Below are positions 30,166 to 39,235 of a stretch of DNA of 64,000 nt, piece after piece. The DNA is taken from the NCBI GenBank assembly GCA_963815285.1, contig CAWFGB010000011.1:1-64000 (forward strand), written 5' to 3'. Below the pieces are notes generated by a model that saw nothing but the letters and a program-made list of their open reading frames with translations, did not search any database and was not told the DNA's origin. Each line of letters opens with the position of its first letter. The first letter of the stretch is position 1. This DNA comes from JACCSI01 sp963815285. Its GTDB lineage: Bacteria > Acidobacteriota > Vicinamibacteria > Vicinamibacterales > UBA2999. Made by a program: the position numbers and the translations under genes.

Positions 30166-30717
30166 TTACTTTCGCTTGGGAACGTTCAGCTCAGCGAGCT
30201 TGTCGACAATCGTCTGTCCCGCGGTCTGCGGCTTGACGGCCTTGTCGATGAACGCGATCTTGCCGGTCGGATCGATGTAGAAGGTCCAGCGTCGCGCGAA
30301 CTGCCGATCGGGCGGCGCGTCTGCCGCAATCGCCCCGTAGGCGAACGCGACCTTCTTTTCCGGGTCGGCAAGCATCGGGAAGTCGGCCTTCTCCTTCTCG
30401 GCAAACGCCTTGTTCTGTTCGAGCGTATCGACGCTCACCATGAAGTACGCCGTATCGAACTGACGGATGAGTGACCCGCTCTCACGGAGCGAGTTGCATT
30501 CGGCCGTTCAACCAGCGGTGAACGCCCGCGGGAACCACGCGAGCACGACCCAGCGCCCCCGCAAGTCCTTGCTGAGCGTGTAGGTCTTGCCGTCGGTTCC
30601 TGGCAGCGTGAAGTCGGGCGCCTGATCCCCGACCTGCAGCTCCTGTGCGCCGGCAGGACTCGCCAGCACCGCCCCCAAAACGAGGGCGAGAGCCAGCAGT
30701 CTCGTTATCTGTTGCAT
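30166..30717 (-). CDS. Exported peroxiredoxin with in-frame UGA at the peroxidatic Cys position (putative selenoprotein)
   Basis: Thiol-peroxidase-fold protein of 183 residues if UGA is read as Sec. ATG 30717 follows GGAGG by five bases. Signal peptide MQQITRLLALALVLGAVLAS, cleavage near GAQ. The Prx core runs VGDQAPDFTLPGTDGKTYTL, RGRWVVLAWFPRAFTAG, then TGA at 30508-30510 (codon 70), then TAECNSLRESGSLIRQFDTA, VSVDTLEQNKAFAEKEKADF and ARRWTFYIDPTGKIAFIDKA without any frame change. Family members have Cys at the TGA position (FTGGCTAEC), so the codon sits exactly at the catalytic residue, with a resolving Cys four residues on. A SECIS-like hairpin follows. If UGA were a stop, the product would be a 69-residue fragment. 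Confidence 0.85.
30474..30510 (-). promoter_or_regulatory. UGA codon and bacterial SECIS-like hairpin
   Basis: On the minus strand, UGA (30510-30508) is followed by a hairpin with arms 30494-30487 (ACUCGCUC) and 30481-30474 (GAGCGGGU): eight pairs with one G-U, closing a five-base loop CGUGA. The loop starts 22 nt after UGA, within the range for SelB-bound bacterial SECIS elements, and contains the expected GU. The same loop and spacing recur at 56417-56453. Confidence 0.7.
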
Positions 30718-30720
30718 CAA

Positions 30721-31318
30721 ATCCTCCGGCCAGTATTGTAGTAGGTCCGGCCGGGCTGTTGATAGCCTCCTCGCCGGCTATGGTTGGGCTCGCCCAGTAG
30801 TCTTGGTCGCGTTCTCCTGCGAGCGATCCACAGAATCCGCAGAATCGAAACGATCCACGCGGGCGATGGATCGGCTCGCGCGCGAGCCATTGGCCCAGTT
30901 CTCAGGCCAGTCCGCCTGACCCGATACAGCTGGTCACGGGCATTCCTGCAAGGTATCGATCCACAGAATCCGCAGAAATCGAAGCGCTCCACAGAACCCG
31001 CAGAAGCGAAGCGATCAGTTGTGGCTGCGGCGGTCCGGCTATCGGCCGAGCTAGCGGAAATCGGCGAACCAAATTCTGCACGACGGTCACCGTCTGCGTC
31101 GTACGCTCCTCCTACCCCGGATGATCACGATGGGTTTGCCGTCCGCGCTCACATCTAAGCCGGCGGTAGAGCGATGGGCGCGAGCGAGCGGCGCCGGGGC
31201 GCCACCGAGAGAGTCGGTCCGCTCGTGATGCCTACCGCCATCAGCCTGTCCCCCGGCAATAAGAACAGCTCTGCATATCCGCCCCGGCAGCGAAGCGATC
31301 CGGCGCCAGCGCGGAGAG
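30721..31318. other. Repeat-bearing intergenic region
   Basis: No gene is seen. CCACAGAATCCGCAGAATCG-like units occur at about 30826-30864 and about 30957-31016. The region upstream of 30717 would hold the peroxiredoxin promoter; a minus-strand TACAAT at 30735-30740 is the best -10 candidate. Confidence 0.6.
30826..31016 (+). repeat. CCACAGAATCCGCAGAA-type dispersed repeat
   Basis: Two clusters (about 30826-30864 and 30957-31016) of the unit GATCCACAGAATCCGCAGAA followed by TCGAA-GCGATC. Related units occur at 48461-48510. Confidence 0.75.
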
Positions 31319-31549
31319 CTACCGTCGACGCTTCGCGTCTTGAAAGCTCGTCAGGTAGATTTCGTCTTGTCCCGAGGCATAGGGGCTGAACACTGCCCGC
31401 GGTCGTCTCGCGACAGCAGCCGCTCGCGCTCGGTGGCGTTCCGATCCTTGACGACTCGTTTCGGTCCCGGGCTGCGGCAGGTCCACGCAGATGATGTCGG
31501 TACGGCCCCCGCGCCGAACGTGGTGCAAATCACCGCGACTCCGCCTCAT
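31319..31549 (-). pseudogene. Fragment of a PD40/TolB-type propeller gene
   Basis: The minus-strand frame contains RPRAVFSPYASGQDEIYLTS followed by FQDAKRR, matching the blade typical of kinase-associated PD40 propellers (compare QSGRNEIYIRAVQ in the kinase at 53.3-56.1 kb). A neighbouring frame holds PKRVVKDRNATERE, so the piece is frameshifted as well as truncated. It is the only trace of a third such kinase gene. Confidence 0.5.
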
Positions 31550-31630
31550 GTGGGTGGACTATAGTCTCGCCCTTCGCTCCACGGCGTCTAGCGCGTCGGG
31601 GGCTTCAGGTTCGAAAGTGGAAGGACGCCC

Positions 31631-31786
31631 ATGAACGAACGGATCGCGATCAAGTTTCTGAGGAACAACACGTGGCTGAAGCGCGCTCGCGAGGTGCCCG
31701 GGCGCGGCATCGAGCTCGTTGAGCCGGACCCAATCCCGCGCACCGTGTACGTCGGCATTCGTGGCGCCAACAACATCACGGAGTAA
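31631..31786 (+). CDS. Short hypothetical protein, first gene of a two-gene operon
   Basis: 51 residues, MNERIAIKFLRNNTWLKRAR to the end VGIRGANNITE, basic N-terminal half. GGAAGG lies seven bases before ATG 31631. The stop is three bases before the next ATG (31790), implying co-translation. No family recognised. Confidence 0.6.
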   Translation: MNERIAIKFLRNNTWLKRAREVPGRGIELVEPDPIPRTVYVGIRGANNITE

Positions 31787-31789
31787 TGC

Positions 31790-32649
31790 ATGCGGCGAGT
31801 GCGTCAGGTAAAGGGTTGGGCACCGGGCGAGTTCAGGCTGCGCGTGGCGGTCGAAGACGGCGTGCTGCTGCTGCGCGGCGTTGACAAGGACTCGCTGCCC
31901 GAAGGCCGTTATGAGCTGCGCGTCCGACTGGAGGAGGCCAACACCTCCCCGGCGAGGCGAACCGTTAATCTCGAGCACGATGGCGTTGCCGAAGCTCGCA
32001 TCGACGTCACTCTCGACGATCGCGTGGTGAACAGCCAGGAGGTGACCGATGAGCGGGTCGCGCGCGTGATTGATGCGTCGCGGTTCAACACCCAGGCCGC
32101 GGCGGAGTGGCTGGCCGATGACCGATGGCGTGCAACGAAGAAAGCTTGCCTGTTGAACCTGCTCGCGAGCCTGCGCATCAGGCCAACGCTGAGCGCGCCG
32201 CTCATCGAGCAGGTGCATGACGTCTTCTGGATCTCCAATGATCGCGCTTACGCGCGCGTGCATCGCGACCTATTCGCGCGGCTCGAGGATCTGGCCGCCG
32301 ATAATGCCAAGCCGTTCTACCGCGAAGGTCGGCCGCATGCGGAGATTCATTTGCGGCTGCTCAACGAGGTGCCGGACGACGAGAAGCCGCTCTTCAGCCC
32401 GGAGTCGCTGGTCAGCTACCGCGGCGAAGGCCGGCCGTCGCTGCAAACGGTGATCGCCCGGCCGCCGATTGGATTCGCGCACACTTACGCCGAGTTCGAT
32501 CTCGATCTCGGCAAGCCCTGCAGGATCTCGAGGGGTTTATCGTCCACATGATCGAACTGGCCGATGGGAAGCCGACCAATCATCTGGACTTGCGGAAGAA
32601 GCTGGCGGAGACACGCGCGCGGGAGTTCTTGTATTACGACATCGCCTGA
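31790..32649 (+). CDS. Hypothetical protein, second gene of the operon, 1-nt frameshift
   Basis: About 286 residues. The N-terminal part is beta-rich (VAVEDGVLLLRGVDKDSLPE, GRYELRVRLEEANTSPARRT), then a helical region (DASRFNTQAAAEWLADDRWR) and a further domain (IGFAHTYAEFDLDLG). The given frame ends at 32551 with RISRGLSST, but from about 32512 another frame continues convincingly as ALQDLEGFIVHMIELADGKP, then LDLRKKLAETRAREFLYYDI, to TGA 32647-32649. A single missing base after CTCGGC explains it. The repeated hydrophilic character and absence of a signal suggest a cytosolic protein. I do not recognise the family. Confidence 0.6.
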
Positions 32650-32891
32650 ATCGTCTGAAGCGCTCCTCGCGGGCGGCCGATGCGAAAGCGCAAGGCAGCA
32701 GGGCCGCAGAACGCCACTTCGCCGCCAACTCGCGCGACCTCGCAGGCATGATGAGGATGAGGCGGCACGTGTTGTTGGGTCCCACTCGGGTTTGTGCCTG
32801 ATGCGGGGCAGGCGTGGGCCCGGGCGAACTGGCGCGCCGCCGCGCGCCAGACGATAAGCCGTCACCGTTAATACTGAGAGCCGAGAGTTGA

Positions 32892-33932
32892 ATGATCTAC
32901 ATCGACTTCGAACAACTCGGCACGCCCAATGCCAGGCCCGCGCTGCTCGGCGTGTTGGCTGTGCATGACAACGCGCCTGCGGACTTCACGGTCTACCTGC
33001 TGGATCCGCTGCTTGCTCGTGCAGCCGTGGCAAATCCGGCGTGTGTGGCGGATCTCCCGACCGTGCTTTCAAGAATCCTCGCCCACGACGGCGCGATCGT
33101 CACGTGGAGCGCGCACGACCTGCGCATCGTCCAGAATGCGAGACTGCCCGCCCGCCTCGTGCGGCGCTTCGAGAGCCGGTGGGTCAACGCTTTGACTGAT
33201 GTGCGGCGCTGGAAGAACCTGCTCTATCGTGACTGGAACCTTCCGGCGCTCGATCAGGCCGATGGGCACGCGCTGAAGGTCTACATGAAGGCAGTTGGCT
33301 ACGATGTTCCGCGTGCGCTCGCGCCGGGCAGCACCGCCAGGTGGCTGCGTCACGTGCTCGAGCGGCTGGAGGCGTCAGGCGGCGTTTACCGCAAGCTGTC
33401 GGCATCCGCCAAACGGGATTGGCATGCGCTACTTGAATACAACCGTCACGACTGCGCTGGCATGCGCACGGTGTACGAACGTGCGTCGCGGGAGCTGGCG
33501 CTCGAGGCGGCGTATCGGCAGACCACGTATCGCGTGGAGATGGGCGGGGCGAGCTATCCGATTCGCATCGGCCGCCGACACCGGTCACTGGACGCGGCGC
33601 TGCGCTCCGCGGGCGCGAGGCGGTGGGCGTGCATCACCGCGCACAATCCGCAATCAGTGCAGCAGTCGGCGCGTGAGAACAAACGTCGTGACGCGGCGCT
33701 GAAACGGAAGCTGGGCGCCCGTGGCATCTCCTGGTATTCCACAGCCGCGCTCGGCGACGCAGGTGATTGGCCGTCGGAGTTGGGAATTCTTGCACTCGGC
33801 GTGAGCCGCGGCTGGGCAGAGACCACCGGCCGCGAGTTCGATCAAGCAGCGGTCGTCTGGGGTCGAGTTGGCGGGAAGGCGGAGTTGGTCTGGTGCAATC
33901 GCTTGCAGAAAGTGACACGCCGGTCGCGGTAA
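32892..33932 (+). CDS. RNase H-like (DnaQ/YprB-type) domain fused to DUF3293
   Basis: A 346-residue cytosolic protein. N-terminus MIYIDFEQLGTPNARPALLG carries the first acidic pair (D-x-E) of a DEDD-type 3'-5' exonuclease fold; LAHDGAIVTWSAHDLRIVQN and LLEYNRHDCAGMRTVYERAS resemble the second and third motifs (N-x-x-D-C). After about residue 210 the chain becomes DUF3293: YRQTTYRVEMGGASYPIRIG, ACITAHNPQSVQQSARENKR, ISWYSTAALGDAGDWPSELG and FDQAAVVWGRVGGKAELVWC. DUF3293 is normally a stand-alone small protein of unknown role. The fusion suggests nucleic-acid processing; substrate not inferable. Monocistronic. Confidence 0.8.
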   Translation: MIYIDFEQLGTPNARPALLGVLAVHDNAPADFTVYLLDPLLARAAVANPACVADLPTVLSRILAHDGAIVTWSAHDLRIVQNARLPARLVRRFESRWVNALTDVRRWKNLLYRDWNLPALDQADGHALKVYMKAVGYDVPRALAPGSTARWLRHVLERLEASGGVYRKLSASAKRDWHALLEYNRHDCAGMRTVYERASRELALEAAYRQTTYRVEMGGASYPIRIGRRHRSLDAALRSAGARRWACITAHNPQSVQQSARENKRRDAALKRKLGARGISWYSTAALGDAGDWPSELGILALGVSRGWAETTGREFDQAAVVWGRVGGKAELVWCNRLQKVTRRSR

Positions 33933-34045
33933 CTGCGCCTCGGTGGCAACGGCGTCATGGTGGAACGGCCGGCGAGACGAAACTGGAAATGGGGCAGGCC
34001 CTTACAGTGACTTCCTTGGCTGCGGCCCACGACTTGCGCCGAGGA

Positions 34046-34813
34046 TTACCGCTTCAGGCAGTCGTTGGCTGGACGAAAGCCCGCAGCCTTTGCTTCCGCC
34101 TCGCTGGTGAAGACCCGAGTGCAATTCCGACACGTGAAGTTCGGACAGCTGGACGCGTGATACACAAGACTGCTGGTGTTGCCGCGGAACTGATTCGCAG
34201 CCGGCGTGTTGGGTGCGGGGTCCGCGCGTTGTCGGTCGCCTGTGGCCGGCGGGGCGATAGGGAATCTGTTATTCGACGAAGCGCTGAAAGCGCTACGCGT
34301 CACGCACTCCGGCTTCTTGGCCGAGGTGGCCCAGAACCCCACGCGGCCCGCGCGCGCCTGTGATTCCTCGCGTGCAAGCGCGGCGTCATACGCGTACGCA
34401 TGACAGGCAAGGCCCGCCCGCACGAGATGAACGCTGGCGTCGGCGTCGCCGCGGATTATGCGCGCGATCAGGCGGCCATAACGATCGATGTCATGACCCT
34501 CCACACGTACCCGCTGATCGAAAAGCAGTGAGCGCACAAGCGCCATCGCTTCGCGGCTGAACACCTCGCCCAGCTCGGGGGCGTCAACGCCTTGCAGACG
34601 GATTCGAATCGGTCGTGATTCGCCAACGGGTATCGCCTCGAGGGTGTCGCCGTCGGCGATGCGAACCACCCGGGCCTCGACGTGGCGGCCGACCAGATCC
34701 TGGCGTGGAGGTCCTGCAGCGTCGCGCTGTGCGGTCGCGGCAATGGTCGGCGTCGTGGCGAGGGCGGCAACGATCAGCGTGACAGGGATGACCCAGCGCA
34801 TCACCAGGTGCAT
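34046..34813 (-). CDS. Secreted thermonuclease-like (SNase) protein with C-terminal Cys cluster
   Basis: 255 residues from ATG 34813 (MHLVMRWVIPVTLIVAALAT, signal peptide). The TNase domain includes ARVVRIADGDTLEAIPV, IRIRLQGVDAPELGEVFSRE, VRVEGHDIDRYGRLIARI and VHLVRAGLACHAY; the catalytic Asp, Glu and Arg residues typical of the SNase fold are in place. A Ser/Pro/Asn linker leads to a small domain SLVYHASSCPNFTCRNCTRV and ASGFRPANDC-like end with four Cys, similar to the Ada-like or metal-binding tail found on secreted SNases. The frame runs on to 34912, but that extension is translated from the REP palindrome and is not credible. Confidence 0.85.
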   Translation of the reverse strand: MHLVMRWVIPVTLIVAALATTPTIAATAQRDAAGPPRQDLVGRHVEARVVRIADGDTLEAIPVGESRPIRIRLQGVDAPELGEVFSREAMALVRSLLFDQRVRVEGHDIDRYGRLIARIIRGDADASVHLVRAGLACHAYAYDAALAREESQARAGRVGFWATSAKKPECVTRSAFSASSNNRFPIAPPATGDRQRADPAPNTPAANQFRGNTSSLVYHASSCPNFTCRNCTRVFTSEAEAKAAGFRPANDCLKR

Positions 34814-35324
34814 GTTACCTGCCCCGCGACAGGGCGTCCGCTGACGAGGCGTCGCGGGCGTTGGTGGTGGAGCGGCGCGGGAGGCGTCGTCGATGAAATG
34901 GGGCAGCCCCATTTTCAGGTACCGCGCGAAAGCTGCTGAGAAAGAGCAGCGTGTTCGTACTTTCGAGGCCGGAAAATGGTCAGCGGGTTAGTGGGGCGAA
35001 AGAAGGGTCTGAACTGTGCAGGACCCGCACACACTCGGGATTTTTGGCCGGCTTTCAGGAAATGGGGCAGGCCCATTTTCGGAAGCGTGTGGAGAATTGC
35101 TGGGGGGTGGCAGGAACTGCGCGGAGCCGCGGCGGGATTGCCTCGATGTGCCCTCGGAACGGCAGATCAGGTCACGAACAGCGCAGAGACTGCCGACGCT
35201 TCGCAGATTCGCCGCGCCGCTCGAAAAGGGGCCTGCCCCATTTCCCGGCCGTCGCGGCGCGCGTCAAAACGGAGCCTGCCGGGCGGCAGAATCCGTCGGC
35301 GGCTCGCAGAAATGACGGGCTGAT
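34814..35324. other. Intergenic region carrying a REP-like palindrome cluster
   Basis: No gene recognised; the open frames here are products of the palindromic repeats and their flanks. Confidence 0.55.
34893..35247. repeat. Three REP-like palindromes AAATGGGGC/GCCCCATTT
   Basis: Copies at about 34894-34915, 35058-35079 and 35224-35246, spaced 140-170 bp apart, in a pattern like that at 22204-22380. A partial copy lies at about 33986-34001. The unit between copies shares GCTTCGCAGATTC-GCGC with the stretch before the second palindrome at 22.3 kb, so the whole interval, not only the palindrome, is repeated. Confidence 0.7.
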
Positions 35325-36629
35325 CTACTGCGACTTGCCGCGCGCGGTGATGGGCCACACCACTTCCACGCGATCCTTGCGCGTCCCGTAGATCTGGTCG
35401 TAGAGATTCACCACCGGATCGCAGTGCGGCACGATCAGCTCGAGCCGGTCGCCGATCTGATAGGTCTTCGATGATTCCTTGAAGGTGATCACGCCAAACT
35501 CGTCAGACCCGGCGTTGTAGTCCATGCCCGGCTCGCCGATGACGCCGGCGCGCGGCACGTTCAACGTCAGCGCCTTCGCGCCGGCATCCGTGGTGAGCCG
35601 TCCGGGAAAGCGATTGTTGAGAACCGTCGCGAGCACGGTCAACGACGTCGCGAAATCCCGGTAGACCGGATCGCCGTCTTCGCTGCCGATCGCCAGATAC
35701 TGCATGTCCATGAAGACGTAGCTGCCCACTTGCACGTCGGTGAAGCCCGGTGTCAGATGCTGGACGCTGTATGTGCCGGTGCCGCCGCCGCTGAAGATCT
35801 CCGTGCCGAGCCCCGCGGTCTTCATAGCTTCATGCGTGGCGACGTTGGCCTCGAGCCCCTTGAGCGCGCGTTCCTTCCGTGCGGCAAAGCCGATGACGTG
35901 CTGCGCGCCGCCGTCGTAGGAGAGCAGCCCGCGCAGCTTGAGGTTCGGCAGCGTGTCCACCAGCTTCGCCAGCGCGAGCGCCTCGTCGCCCGGAGGAACG
36001 CCGCTGCGCGTGCCCACCGCTACATCGATGACGACATCCGCCACGACGCCCGCTTCCTTCGCCGCAGAGGAGAGGTCGCGCGCATTGGGCGCGTAGTCAA
36101 CCGCCTGGATGAACTGCGGATTGCGCTTTGCCAGCTGCATCGCGCGTCGAATCTTGTGCGCGGACGGATTGGCCGTCGTCATGCAGATCTTCTCGACGCC
36201 TTCGGCGAAGAGCGCCTCCGCCTCACTGAGCTTCGCGGTGCAGATGCCGATGGCGCCCGCCGCGAGTTGCAGCTTGGCGATGGCCGCACACTTGTGCGTT
36301 TTGGCATGCGGCCTTGCAGCGATGCCGTTCTTTGTGAGCACGGCCTGCGCCTTCGCAATGTTGGCGTCGAGTTTGTCGAGGTCGACGCAGAGCGCCGGTG
36401 TATCGAGGTCCCACTTGGACACGCCGGCGCGCACCACCTGGCCTGCCTCGTTGGCACTTATGACGTGGGGAGCAGATCGTGCGGGTGAGGCTGACCGGGC
36501 AGGCGAGGAAAGGCGATCTGGCAGGGCTGCCCGCACCTCGCTGGCCGAGTAGCCATTCACCGATCTCGGCACCCACACCGATGCGGCGCCTGCCGCGCCC
36601 GCGGCGAGAAACGTGCGGCGAGAAGTCAT
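35325..36629 (-). CDS. Tat-exported D-threonine aldolase/D-serine dehydratase-like PLP enzyme
   Basis: 434 residues from ATG 36629. MTSRRTFLAAGAAGAASVWV is a twin-arginine signal. The alanine-racemase-like N-terminal barrel holds the PLP-lysine motif in RPHAKTHKCAAIAKLQLAAG; SGGGTGTYSVQHLTPGFTDV and QVGSYVFMDMQYLA are barrel landmarks. The C-terminal domain has the metal-site HCDPVVNLYDQIYG, matching the Zn-binding His/Cys of the DSD1-like group. Expected reaction: cleavage or dehydration of D-beta-hydroxy amino acids. Export to the periplasm is less common for this family and suggests a role in D-amino-acid turnover from peptidoglycan or peptides. The frame is open to 36692 but the Tat Met is the natural start. 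Confidence 0.87.
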   Translation of the reverse strand: MTSRRTFLAAGAAGAASVWVPRSVNGYSASEVRAALPDRLSSPARSASPARSAPHVISANEAGQVVRAGVSKWDLDTPALCVDLDKLDANIAKAQAVLTKNGIAARPHAKTHKCAAIAKLQLAAGAIGICTAKLSEAEALFAEGVEKICMTTANPSAHKIRRAMQLAKRNPQFIQAVDYAPNARDLSSAAKEAGVVADVVIDVAVGTRSGVPPGDEALALAKLVDTLPNLKLRGLLSYDGGAQHVIGFAARKERALKGLEANVATHEAMKTAGLGTEIFSGGGTGTYSVQHLTPGFTDVQVGSYVFMDMQYLAIGSEDGDPVYRDFATSLTVLATVLNNRFPGRLTTDAGAKALTLNVPRAGVIGEPGMDYNAGSDEFGVITFKESSKTYQIGDRLELIVPHCDPVVNLYDQIYGTRKDRVEVVWPITARGKSQ

Positions 36630-36692
36630 AGACCGCGATGATACTGCGGCCGCACTCTCGACGCTCGCTCGGCGCGCGCGCGCCGGGCGCAC

Positions 36693-36783
36693 CGGGTGGG
36701 GCTGGGTGCGGCTAGGTGCGACTGGGTGCGGCCGGGTGCGGCCGGGTGCGGCCGGGTGATACCGGGTGGAAGGGGTGCGGTGC
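36693..36783 (+). repeat. Decamer array GGTGCGRCYG
   Basis: Seven to eight units, with the cleanest run at about 36701-36755, between the PLP enzyme start and the cupin stop. Both neighbours are transcribed leftward, so the array lies in the 5' region of the PLP gene. Confidence 0.9.
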
Positions 36784-36813
36784 GTGCGCGCCCGCCCGAC
36801 GACGTGGGCGCTG

Positions 36814-37302
36814 CTACTGTGCGTTGGGCAGATAAATCGACATCAGCTGCACCGGCGCGTCGATGTCCACGAACTGATGCGGCACCCCGGACGGAACGAG
36901 CAGGAAGTCGCCCTTGTTGAATCGCTGCCGGACGCCGCCCTCAATGGCGGGGCCGGAGAGATTCGTGCCGTTGCGCGTCGGCGACGTGAGCATGCCGCCA
37001 GTCAGCAGCGTCGCCGATCCCTCGATCACATAGAAGAGCTCCGCCTGCGTTTCGTGCAGTGAGGCGCCCTGCGGACGCGGCAGCCGCCGCTCGACGTTGA
37101 CGTTGTAGGGCGCGAGCGAGAACACCCGGACTGACGCCGCCGGCCGTTCGTCAGACAGCTTCGCGATTTCCGCGGCGAGGTCGGCGGCCGAATAGACCGA
37201 CGCCTTGGTGCGATCGGTGGGAGCGGGCTGCGCCTGCGCCGAGGACGAACTGACCGAGCCGGCGAACACAAGAACGAAAACGAGGGCAACGAGTCTCAGC
37301 AT
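36814..37302 (-). CDS. Secreted cupin-domain protein
   Basis: 162 residues with signal peptide MLRLVALVFVLVFAGSVSSS, cleavage near AQAQ. A single conserved beta-barrel cupin: LHETQAELFYVIEGSATLLT matches cupin motif 1 (His, Glu ligands) and GDFLLVPSGVPHQFVDID matches motif 2 (final His). It lacks a fused enzyme domain. Metal-binding periplasmic cupins of this kind are of unknown substrate. Divergent from the TPR gene at 37399, sharing a 96-bp promoter region. Confidence 0.85.
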   Translation of the reverse strand: MLRLVALVFVLVFAGSVSSSSAQAQPAPTDRTKASVYSAADLAAEIAKLSDERPAASVRVFSLAPYNVNVERRLPRPQGASLHETQAELFYVIEGSATLLTGGMLTSPTRNGTNLSGPAIEGGVRQRFNKGDFLLVPSGVPHQFVDIDAPVQLMSIYLPNAQ

Positions 37303-37398
37303 GTAACGATTTTAGTGCGAAGGCGTCGAAGAGATTGGAGGCGGTCCATCGGCGATGCGGTGGTGCTCCGCCAGGTCAGCAGCCACGAGGAGGGTCGC

Positions 37399-39036
37399 AT
37401 GCGCGCGTCGGTCGCCTCGGTCTCCCTGTCGCTCTTTCTCGTCTCCCCCATCGTAACGGCCTCGCCGGATCAGACACAGCACCAGCACCCGGGCCCCGCT
37501 CCGCAGAATGTCGGCGTGGTCAAGTTCGAGAACACGTGCGCCGCTGCTGTACAGCCGGCCATCAGCCGCGGGCTGGCGCTGCTGCACTCCTTCTGGTACG
37601 AAGAGGTCAATCGAGAATTTCGAGCCGTCGCTGCGGCGGATCCGCACTGCGCCATCGCGTGGTGGGGCGTGGCCATGTCCCAGTGGCAGCCGGTGTGGGA
37701 AGTGCGCGGGCCGAGCCGCGCAGCGCTCGATCGTGGGCGAGAGGCCATCGAAAAGGGACAGGCCCTCGGCACTGGCAGCCCACGCGAGCGTGCGTATCTC
37801 GCCGCACTCGCGCGTTTCTATACCAGCGTCGAGACAGTCGATCACACCGACCGCGTGGTGGCGTACGAGCAGGCAATGGAAAAGCTGCACGCAGAGCATC
37901 CGGCTGATACCGAGGCCGCTGTTCTTTACGCGTTCGCGCTGCTTTCGAGCGCCGCGTCACACCCGCCCGACAAGACCTATGCACGCCAGAAGAAAGCGGG
38001 CGAGCTGCTACAGCCGGTCTTCCGCACCCAGCCCAATCACCCGGGCGTCGCGCACTACATCATTCACGCCTACGACTATCCGACGCTGGCGCAGGGAGGC
38101 CTCGAGGCGGCACGGCGCTACGCGTCGCTGGCGCCCGATTCGCCGCACGCGCTCCACATGCCGTCGCACATCTTCACGCGGCTCGGGCTCTGGGACGAAG
38201 TCATCACCACCAATCGCGGCGTCGTCACGGCGGCGCGCAAGCACGGAATCATTGGCGAAGCACTGCACGGGAGCGACTATCAGGTGTACGGGCATCTGCA
38301 GAAGAACGAGGACGACCTCGCACGCGCCGCCATCAATACCGCACCGAAGCTGAGCGACGTGCCGCGAGAGTCGACGATGTTTTTCGCCGGTCTCTACGCC
38401 AGCGCGTCGATGCCGGCGCGCTACGCAGTGGAGCGGCGCCAGTGGGCCGAGGCGGCGCAACTGCCCGAGCCCGTCGGCTTCCCTCGCGGACGCTATGCCT
38501 GGGCCGATGCCGCAATTTACTTCGCTCGCGCGCTGGGCGCCGCACGCTCCGGGCGGATCGATCAGGCCCGTCGCGATGTGGACACGCTCCGCACGCTTCA
38601 GCAGACGCTGGTCACTCACCAGGAATCGTATTGGGCCACGCAGGTGGAGATCCAACGGCGAGCGGCCGAGGCGTGGGTAGCTTTTGCGGAACGCCGTCCC
38701 GATGCTGCGCTCGAACTTGCGCGCTCGGCTGCGGATCTGGAGGACAGCACCGATAAGCATCCCGTAACACCGGGCGCCATTGTCCCCGCGCGCGATTTGC
38801 TTGGGCAGATGCTACTGGAGCTCGATCGCCCGCGTGAAGCGCTCGCCGAGTTCACCAAAGTGCTGACGTCAGAACCCAATCGCTTCGGCGCGCTCTACGG
38901 GTCGGCGCAATCCGCAGAACGATCGGGCGAGATGGCCAAGGCGCGCGAGCTCTATGCCGCTGTCGTTAACGTGGCCCCGAAGAGCCGTCGACCCGAAGTG
39001 CAACAGGCACGAGACGCCCTCTCGAGGCAACCCTGA
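37399..39036 (+). CDS. Exported TPR-repeat protein
   Basis: 545 residues from ATG 37399, preceded by GAGGAGGG; the frame extends upstream to 37315 without a ribosome site. Signal peptide MRASVASVSLSLFLVSPIVT. The mature chain has TPR-like helical pairs (ISRGLALLHSFWYEEVNREF, DPHCAIAWWGVAMSQWQPVW, PDSPHALHMPSHIFTRLGLW, YGSAQSAERSGEMAKARELY). The HMPSHIF and ALLHSFWYEEV blocks are typical of a family of periplasmic tetratricopeptide proteins of unknown role in Acidobacteriota and Bacteroidota. No catalytic residues evident; a scaffold role is likely. Confidence 0.83.
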   Translation: MRASVASVSLSLFLVSPIVTASPDQTQHQHPGPAPQNVGVVKFENTCAAAVQPAISRGLALLHSFWYEEVNREFRAVAAADPHCAIAWWGVAMSQWQPVWEVRGPSRAALDRGREAIEKGQALGTGSPRERAYLAALARFYTSVETVDHTDRVVAYEQAMEKLHAEHPADTEAAVLYAFALLSSAASHPPDKTYARQKKAGELLQPVFRTQPNHPGVAHYIIHAYDYPTLAQGGLEAARRYASLAPDSPHALHMPSHIFTRLGLWDEVITTNRGVVTAARKHGIIGEALHGSDYQVYGHLQKNEDDLARAAINTAPKLSDVPRESTMFFAGLYASASMPARYAVERRQWAEAAQLPEPVGFPRGRYAWADAAIYFARALGAARSGRIDQARRDVDTLRTLQQTLVTHQESYWATQVEIQRRAAEAWVAFAERRPDAALELARSAADLEDSTDKHPVTPGAIVPARDLLGQMLLELDRPREALAEFTKVLTSEPNRFGALYGSAQSAERSGEMAKARELYAAVVNVAPKSRRPEVQQARDALSRQP

Positions 39037-39190
39037 CGCCTTGGGTCTAAGACCTGAGGCCTGGGGACTGAGACCTGAATCCTGGTTCCTGAGGCCTGGT
39101 GCCTAGGGGCCTGAGACCTGGCACCTTGCGGCCTGTGAGGCCTGGGGCCTGCTGCCTGAGACCCTGGGGCCTGCAGCCTGAGGCCCGGTG
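39034..39190 (+). repeat. GGCCTGAG-type imperfect tandem repeat
   Basis: About 20 irregular units with CCTGAGG, CCTGGGG and GGCCTG cores directly after the TPR gene stop. The same family is found at 48536-48602 and 49165-49199. Confidence 0.85.
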
Positions 39191-39235
39191 GCTGCGGCGC
39201 TTGTTCATGCTCGATTCTGAAGGACGGTGTTGACA

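Noticed and set aside
30508..30510. UGA in the peroxiredoxin gene considered as an ordinary nonsense mutation
   Set aside because: Downstream frame, motifs and codon use are intact, and the paralogue has UGA at the same catalytic codon with the same hairpin loop.
34814..34912. N-terminal extension of the thermonuclease starting MGLPHF
   Set aside because: It is translated from the REP palindrome; the signal peptide begins at 34813.
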